From NCBI GenBank assembly GCA_024231975.1, contig JAAEQB010000078.1:1-64000 (forward strand): 64,000 nt of DNA, written 5' to 3'. This DNA is from Allobosea sp. (GTDB lineage: Bacteria > Pseudomonadota > Alphaproteobacteria > Rhizobiales > Beijerinckiaceae). A model generated the notes under the pieces. That model did no database searches. It was not told the DNA's origin and saw only the letters and a list, made by a program, of their open reading frames with translations. A program made the position numbers and the translations under genes. Positions within the stretch are counted from its first letter, which is position 1; each line of letters starts with the position of its first letter. Positions 58,538 through 64,000 of the stretch are shown here, piece by piece.

Positions 58538-60907
58538 GTGACTCTTTCCGCGGCGCCGGTCGCCATCATCTGGGACGGCTCACGTCATGTCGCCGCGCTC
58601 TGGCGGGACAGCGCACCTGTCCGCTTCCTCGCAGCCGAAGAGACGAGCGGCCGCATCACCCTGATCGCCGCCGCGAACGCCGGAACTGCGCCGCTGTTCG
58701 GAACCCTGCCACCAGGGAGCCATGCCCTCCATGCCGTGACCCTCGCCGCCGATGGCGGGCTGGCGACGATCCCGGTGCAGCTCGACGACAAGCTGTCATT
58801 GGCCGAGGCTGATCGGGGCGCCGCCGGCCTGTCCGTGGTGCAGGCCTACCTCGACGACCACGGCCGGCTGGCCCAGCGCAGCGGGCCGACCGACGCCCCT
58901 GCCTCCACCGAGACCGCAATCCTGGCCTCCGGTCTCAACCGGGCCAGTGGCTCTGACGCCGAAGGCTGGCGGCTCCTCGCCGGCCCCTTCCTGCATCCGG
59001 AGGACGAGCGCGCCGCGACCACCAGCATGACGGCGCGGCGCGGCGAGGCCGGCGGCTTGACCCTCGTCTTCACCGGCGACGACGCCGAAGCGGCGGCCGA
59101 AGGGCTCCTGGTGGCGCATCTGCCGGCGGCAATGCGCGAGGCGCGGCAGAACCTGGCGCAGATCGACCAGGATTTGCGGCTCGCCATCGAGGCCGAGCTC
59201 GATACGCTGGCGGCTTCGCCGGCCGATCAGCGTGACGTCGACGCCACGGGCCTCGGCCGCGTCGCGGCGCTGCGCCGTGGCTTTCGCCTGCTCCGGCCCC
59301 GCGCCGAGGCGGAGGGCGGCGTGCTCTCGCTCCCCGACTGGGTCGAGGCCGACGAGATCATCGTCTTCGCCGAACCGCGACGCCAGCTCGCCTGGGCCGG
59401 CGAGGGCGAAGCAGTAAGCGGCAGCCCGATGACGCTGCGCTGGCAGGAGGGCGCCTTCGCGGCGCTCTCGCACGGGACGCGCTACAGAGCCTCGGCCGCG
59501 ACCGGCCTGACGCTCGGCCAGAGCGGCGGCAACGCGCTCGTCGTCGCGGCCGCGGGAGGCGCTGCACCCTTGCACGACGACCTCGCCCTCGCGGCAGGAC
59601 GATTGGCCGAAGGGTTGTGGCGCGCGACGAACGCGGCCAGGCCGGCGCGCCTCGGCACCATCCTCGGCGAGATCGCGCTGCGCCTCGCCCGGACGCCGAG
59701 CGGCGCTCTCGCCGAGCTCGATGCGCGCAGCAAGGCTCCCGCGACACCGGTCAGCCTGCTGGAGGCGCTGGTCACGACGACCGGGATCGACCCGGACCGG
59801 ATCGACGAACTCGGCGAGCGCACGCTTACCGAGCAGGTCGCCATGCTCCAGCGTGCCCTGACGCAGCCGCAATTCGCGGCGCGTGCCTGTGCCGCGCGCC
59901 TCATCCTGCCCTTGCCAGGATCGACACAGGACGAAGCCGGGCTGGAGCAATTGCTCGCCTGGTACGAGGATCCCAATCTGCCGCAGGCGCTCGCCCGCGA
60001 GGCGATGGCTCTGGCCGGGCAGGATCGGCGCGCCATGCGGCTGCTGCACGATGTCGCCGCCAGCGTCCATCAGAGCTGGATCGAGACCGGGCTCGCCATC
60101 GAGGTCGAGCAGGCGATGGCCGCGGCCGCGACGCAGCGCGGGCAGCGCCGGCTCTCACCGCTCGATGCCTTGCTGCTGGAACTGCGCCGGCAGCCGCAGC
60201 GACAGCCGACGCCGGGCCTCGAGGCGATCGCCCGCATGCGCAGCGAGCTCGCCGAGGCCGCCCGGCAGGCGAGCCAGCCGGCAGCGGTGACGGACGAGCT
60301 CGGGCGGCGGCTCGGCGAATTGACCCCTGGCGAGATCGTCCTGCTGCACGGTCATTTCGCCTCCCTGCGACGCGAGGTCGAGCAGGCGGCGGCGGCCGCC
60401 GAGCTCATCCGCAGCTGGGAAGAGGTGGCCGGCTGCCCCGGCCTCGCGGCCCGGGCGCATCGATCAGGCGATCCCGTGCGCGGTGCGCAGCGGCTCGCCG
60501 CGGCCAGCCGCAATTTCGCCGGCTCGCTGTCGCGGATCGAAAGCCTCGCCCCGGCCCTGGCCGAACTCGCGACCGCGATCAACGGGCTGCTCGGCCCCGC
60601 CGGCGAAGGCACGGCGCGCAATAGGGCCTTGCGCGAGACGCTCGACGGCTATGGCCGCCTGCTGCTGGCGCAGCTCGTACGGCACGAGGCCGATGCCGCC
60701 TTCGCCGCCGTGCCCTTTGCCGGAAAGGCGCTGGCCGATCCACAGGATACCGGCTTCGGCGCCGCCTATCGCCGGCTGAGGGCCGGCAGCGGCGACATGC
60801 TGCCGCGCTATCTTGCCGCCGCCGCCGCCCTGACCGGGCTCGATCATCACTGGGGAAGCACGCTCGGCGGCAACTCCGGGTCCGCCGCTTCGAGGCAGGA
60901 CGCATGA
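58538..60907 (+). CDS. Unrecognised 789-aa protein partnered with Hsp70-like ATPase
   Basis: A large cytoplasmic protein, Ala- and Arg-rich, with a beta-rich start (TLSAAPVAIIWDGSRHVAALWRDSA) and a mainly helical remainder. No P-loop, signal, membrane helix or known motif is visible. GTG at 58538 with GGAG at 58524-58527 is the preferred start; ATG 58457 would add 27 residues. Its last codons overlap the start of the Hsp70-like gene by ATGA (60904-60907), so the two are translationally coupled, and it is probably the partner or substrate adaptor of that ATPase. That role is inference. Confidence 0.65.
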   Translation: MTLSAAPVAIIWDGSRHVAALWRDSAPVRFLAAEETSGRITLIAAANAGTAPLFGTLPPGSHALHAVTLAADGGLATIPVQLDDKLSLAEADRGAAGLSVVQAYLDDHGRLAQRSGPTDAPASTETAILASGLNRASGSDAEGWRLLAGPFLHPEDERAATTSMTARRGEAGGLTLVFTGDDAEAAAEGLLVAHLPAAMREARQNLAQIDQDLRLAIEAELDTLAASPADQRDVDATGLGRVAALRRGFRLLRPRAEAEGGVLSLPDWVEADEIIVFAEPRRQLAWAGEGEAVSGSPMTLRWQEGAFAALSHGTRYRASAATGLTLGQSGGNALVVAAAGGAAPLHDDLALAAGRLAEGLWRATNAARPARLGTILGEIALRLARTPSGALAELDARSKAPATPVSLLEALVTTTGIDPDRIDELGERTLTEQVAMLQRALTQPQFAARACAARLILPLPGSTQDEAGLEQLLAWYEDPNLPQALAREAMALAGQDRRAMRLLHDVAASVHQSWIETGLAIEVEQAMAAAATQRGQRRLSPLDALLLELRRQPQRQPTPGLEAIARMRSELAEAARQASQPAAVTDELGRRLGELTPGEIVLLHGHFASLRREVEQAAAAAELIRSWEEVAGCPGLAARAHRSGDPVRGAQRLAAASRNFAGSLSRIESLAPALAELATAINGLLGPAGEGTARNRALRETLDGYGRLLLAQLVRHEADAAFAAVPFAGKALADPQDTGFGAAYRRLRAGSGDMLPRYLAAAAALTGLDHHWGSTLGGNSGSAASRQDA

Positions 60908-63900
60908 CCACTCTGCCCTGCTACAATCTCGAGACCCGTCTCGGGAGCTTTTCCGCGACCATCGCGCTCGACCGCAGCGGCGAGCTGATCGACCTCCTCG
61001 CCTTCGAGGCGCCCGAGGACATGGTCAAGGCGGTGACGGTCTCGTTGGTCTCGCATGCGCCGAGCCTTGCGAGTGGCATCGATATCGGCTGGCTGCAGGG
61101 CAATGCCCTTCTCGACAAGGCCGCGGTCCGGGCCGGCGAGCGGCTGGTGCTGGGACTGAAGCGCGAGGCGGTGATGCGCGCGGTGGCGAACCATCGCGCC
61201 CAGGCCGATGTCGACAGCGACGCCAGTCTCGAAATCGCCTTCTCCACCATCGTCGAAACCGCGGGCGGCACCCGTGCCTCGCCGCGGCGCCTGCTCAAGA
61301 TCGCCGCGCTCGCCGGCGCGTCCCAACCTGAATGGCGGATCGAGCCGGTCGAGATCGACCTGGACTCGCTGCAGGCCGGCAAGCAGCTCGCGATCGGCCA
61401 GATCGCGATCGACATCCCCCGGGACATCGTGCTCGAAGGCCGGCGCGGCCTGACCATCGAGGCGAGCTGCTTCGGCATCAAGGCGCAGCATCTCTCGCTC
61501 GGCGTCGCCGCCCCCATGGACCATTCGGTCTCGCTCCGGCGCTTCCCGGACACCGGCACATCGACCAGCCGGCACCTGATCTGGCTCGCCGATGCGCCGG
61601 CGCTGGCCGGCCAGGAGGTGCGGCTCGACGTGACGCTGACGCGCGATGCCGTGCTCGACTTCGTCGACGAGACCAGCCAGGCCAATCCAAGGGCGCCGCT
61701 GCAGGTCAGGCTCACCGCCAAGCTCGGCGGCTGGGTCGGCCAGGACGGCGCCGGCCACGATCCGGACGGCCCCGCCAAGCCCTGGTCGAGCGCGCTCGAA
61801 TCCCGCTCGGTGCCGATCCTCAGCCAGAACCGCGGCGAGGTCGCGCTGACCATCGCCGGGCAGCACTTCACCTGTCCGCTCGGCGGTAGCGCGCAGTTCG
61901 AGATCACTGGCGGGCTCAATGCCGAGGTCGACCCGGACGACGAGACCTCGATCGTGCGCTGCGACGGGCTGGTGATAGACCTGCGCCGCTGGCCGCTGAC
62001 GCGGACCGCGCCGCTGACCGTCGATGTGAGCAGCAGAATGGGCGAAAGCGAGATCGCCGAGCCACCGACGCCCTTCCCGCTCGAGATCGTGCGCGAGGGC
62101 GATTTCGGCCGGCGCGGCCGCGCCGTCGTGCCGATGCAGAACCTGACGACGACGCTGTCGCGCGCCGTGCGCACCAGCGGCGCCAATGTGCTGCGCGGCG
62201 AGATCACCATCTCGCTGGCGATCAAGGCCGGCGACGAGGGCGGCAAAGCCTTCGCGCAGGCGAACCTGCCGCTGCGCTATAGCCGCCGCGTCCACCGCCT
62301 GCCGATCTGCATCGACCTCGGCGCCTCCGCGACCTCGATCTGGTCCGGTGCGCCGCGCGCCGCCGGCCGGGCGACCGAGATCAAGCCTTTGGCGCTCGGC
62401 ACCTGGCTTTCCGCCCATGTCGACCCGCGCCATGGCGAAGCCGCCCTGCAGGATGCCGGCGCCGCACCGCTGATCCCGAGCCATGTCGGCCTCGATTCCG
62501 GCAACAACCTGCGCGCCGACCACGCCCCGCACAGCCTGCCGGACCTCGCCCTGATCGGCGCTGACCGCGCCAGCGTGGCGCGCCGGCTCAAGGCCTTCGC
62601 GCGGCGCTACGACGTCTCGGCACCGGCCCCGCCGCCGCAATCCGGCCTGCCCGAGAGCGGCAGGCGGATCGATTCGCTCAAGCACGCGCTGACCTCCGGC
62701 GCGGTCTCCTTGACGCTGAACGAGCAGGTGCATCGCTACGATGCCGCCACCGACCGCGTCGTCGCCACCAACACGGTCGAGATCGCGCCTTTGGTCGCCG
62801 ACGTGCTCGACGAGCTGGTCGATCTCTATGTATTGCGCCTCGGCGAGGACCGCCTGCGCGTCGAGGACCATGCGCCGCCGCCGGTGGTACCGCGCATCCT
62901 CGTCTCCTGCCCGAGCGGCATCGGCGACGAGATCGCCTCGCGCTATCGCGCTGCGCTCGAACTCTTCGCTCAGCGTCTTGAACGCCTCTTCCCGGGCGCC
63001 ACCAGCTTCCCTGACGCGGCCGTCACCGTGCCCGAAGCGGTTGCCGCGGCGCGCTATGTCGCCAGCCTGCCGGAGGTGCGCGCCGCCGTCCCCGACCAAA
63101 GCGAGGCGCTACTGGTCACGCTCGACATCGGCGGCGGCACCAGCGATGTCGCGCTCGCTTCGCTGCGGCGCGACGGCGACCGGCTGAACCATCAGACGCT
63201 CGCCACCTTCGGCCTGCCCGTTGGCGGCGACCTGATCGACGAGGCGCTGACCGGCATCGCGGCGATGCTGGTCGACCGGGCGATGGACGGCCAGGACGCG
63301 CATTGGCAGCCGGCCTTCGCCGAGGCCTCGCTCGCCCGCGCCATCCAGCGCGAGGACGCCGCCGCGCTGTCGGCGCGCAGCTGGCTGCGCAACGCGGTAA
63401 AGCAGGCCAAGGCTGATCTCGCCACCCGCCTCAGCGAAAAAGCGCAAGGTTCCAGCACGCACTATCGCTGGGATGCGGACGCCGCCGACGAGACCTTCGA
63501 CCTCATCCTTGCCGAGCTGAAGCCGGACGCCGATCCGACTGGCCTCTATGTCGCTCAGAACGAACCGGTATTGGCGGACACGACACAGCGGCCGGGCCTG
63601 CAGCTCACCGTCGACGGGCCCGACAAGATCGGGGCGCGCCGGCTGGTGCTGAAGCTCTCGCGTGCGGCGCTGGAGAAGGGCGCGGGCGAGGCCTCGCAGC
63701 ACCTCGCCGAGATCGGCGCGGTGCTTGGCGGCCTGCTGCCGCGCCTGGCCCGCGCCGCGGGGCCCAATCCGGTCAAGCGCCCCACCGTGATCATGGTTCC
63801 GACCGGGCGCGCCGCGCTCTGGCCGCCGATCTTCGAGGCGATCGCGGCCGAAGCCGATGCCAGCCGCGCCGCCTTCCCGTTCCAGCGTCCGTTCTCGCCG

Positions 63901-64000
63901 GCGGCGATGAAGAAGGCCGTGATCGCGGGGGCCGCCATCCTCGGCATCGAGGGCGACATGGCCGGGAGCGCAGTGCAGCACAAGAACCCGCTCGGCATCG
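60904..64000 (+). CDS. Giant actin/Hsp70-fold ATPase (partial, runs off edge)
   Basis: At least 1032 residues, truncated by the window end. The N-terminal ~465 residues are beta-rich and unrecognised. Then come the actin/Hsp70 signatures: phosphate 1 loop CIDLGASATSIW (Asp471), phosphate 2 loop LDIGGGTSDVAL (Asp741) and a candidate adenosine segment TVIMVPTGRAAL near residue 960. The ~265-residue spacing between the two loops is larger than in DnaK. It could be a relative of SrfB-type virulence ATPases, but this was not verified. The ATG at 60904 overlaps the 789-aa gene (ATGA). The opposite-strand open frames here are shadows. Confidence 0.75.
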   Translation, partial: MTTLPCYNLETRLGSFSATIALDRSGELIDLLAFEAPEDMVKAVTVSLVSHAPSLASGIDIGWLQGNALLDKAAVRAGERLVLGLKREAVMRAVANHRAQADVDSDASLEIAFSTIVETAGGTRASPRRLLKIAALAGASQPEWRIEPVEIDLDSLQAGKQLAIGQIAIDIPRDIVLEGRRGLTIEASCFGIKAQHLSLGVAAPMDHSVSLRRFPDTGTSTSRHLIWLADAPALAGQEVRLDVTLTRDAVLDFVDETSQANPRAPLQVRLTAKLGGWVGQDGAGHDPDGPAKPWSSALESRSVPILSQNRGEVALTIAGQHFTCPLGGSAQFEITGGLNAEVDPDDETSIVRCDGLVIDLRRWPLTRTAPLTVDVSSRMGESEIAEPPTPFPLEIVREGDFGRRGRAVVPMQNLTTTLSRAVRTSGANVLRGEITISLAIKAGDEGGKAFAQANLPLRYSRRVHRLPICIDLGASATSIWSGAPRAAGRATEIKPLALGTWLSAHVDPRHGEAALQDAGAAPLIPSHVGLDSGNNLRADHAPHSLPDLALIGADRASVARRLKAFARRYDVSAPAPPPQSGLPESGRRIDSLKHALTSGAVSLTLNEQVHRYDAATDRVVATNTVEIAPLVADVLDELVDLYVLRLGEDRLRVEDHAPPPVVPRILVSCPSGIGDEIASRYRAALELFAQRLERLFPGATSFPDAAVTVPEAVAAARYVASLPEVRAAVPDQSEALLVTLDIGGGTSDVALASLRRDGDRLNHQTLATFGLPVGGDLIDEALTGIAAMLVDRAMDGQDAHWQPAFAEASLARAIQREDAAALSARSWLRNAVKQAKADLATRLSEKAQGSSTHYRWDADAADETFDLILAELKPDADPTGLYVAQNEPVLADTTQRPGLQLTVDGPDKIGARRLVLKLSRAALEKGAGEASQHLAEIGAVLGGLLPRLARAAGPNPVKRPTVIMVPTGRAALWPPIFEAIAAEADASRAAFPFQRPFSPAAMKKAVIAGAAILGIEGDMAGSAVQHKNPLGI

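Noticed and set aside
60847..63099. 750-codon open frame on the minus strand
   Set aside because: The plus strand carries a coupled gene with clear Hsp70/actin motifs; the minus frame has shadow-type composition.

Overview
The window comes from a high-GC alphaproteobacterium of the Hyphomicrobiales type, and the gene mix suggests a Bosea-like soil or water heterotroph. Evidence: an Irr/ICE-like box in front of exbB-exbD-tonB, class I cytochrome c2, MerR-type CadR and CueR regulators, many periplasmic-binding-protein ABC importers, and the palindromic intergenic repeats common in this order. The genus is inference; no rRNA, tRNA, phage, transposase or CRISPR array was seen. A strong rrn-like promoter points out of the left edge.

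Layout. 0.4-4.7 kb: ornithine cyclodeaminase family protein, acetolactate-synthase-like ThDP enzyme, aldehyde dehydrogenase. 4.8-7.9 kb: periplasmic redox and cell-wall genes (SCO1/SenC, L,D-transpeptidase, DsbA-like protein, two small proteins). 7.9-13.4 kb: a heavy-metal efflux operon (His-rich Zn/Cd/Pb P-type ATPase, ICMT-like methyltransferase, signal peptidase II, degenerate PCuAC-like protein, CDF exporter) divergent from a CadR-like MerR regulator across a classical 19-bp-spacer promoter. 13.5-17.5 kb: a periplasmic copper cluster (DUF2946-like, YcnI, CopC-CopD fusion, DJ-1/PfpI-like, PCuAC) closed by a clear terminator.

17.6-29.4 kb: a sugar or sugar-acid catabolic operon (DapA-like lyase, enolase-superfamily dehydratase, carbohydrate ABC importer, NAD-dependent epimerase/uronate-dehydrogenase-like protein, an IclR regulator fused in frame to an SMP-30/gluconolactonase domain, SDR dehydrogenase, FAD-linked 2-hydroxyacid dehydrogenase). 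A perfect 17-bp palindrome sits at its start. A palindromic repeat appears to have inserted in frame inside the signal-peptide region of its binding protein, and an inverted copy lies 2.5 kb downstream in the same operon.

29.4-35.8 kb: ExbB-ExbD-TonB, a DUF900 lipoprotein hydrolase, an SDR, and a CsoR/RcnR-family sensor divergent from an RcnA-like Ni/Co exporter. 35.8-47.6 kb: a long minus-strand run with a GNAT acetyltransferase, a hypothetical protein, a ribose-type ABC importer with SDR, FGGY kinase and nucleoside hydrolase, then an FAD amine/amino-acid oxidase with a polar amino-acid ABC importer, controlled by a divergent XRE-cupin regulator with two operator-like palindromes. 47.9-53.4 kb: alpha/beta hydrolase, cytochrome c2, NUDIX hydrolase, and a CopA-CueR copper efflux pair with a textbook CueR promoter. 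53.6-64.0 kb: cytochrome P450, a glycine-zipper lipoprotein, a 611-aa secreted protein with an IalB-like C-terminus, and a locus of unrecognised proteins around a very large actin/Hsp70-fold ATPase that runs off the right edge.

The strongest candidates for undescribed biology are the IclR/SMP-30 fusion, the repeat inside the binding-protein coding sequence, and the Hsp70-like locus at the right end.
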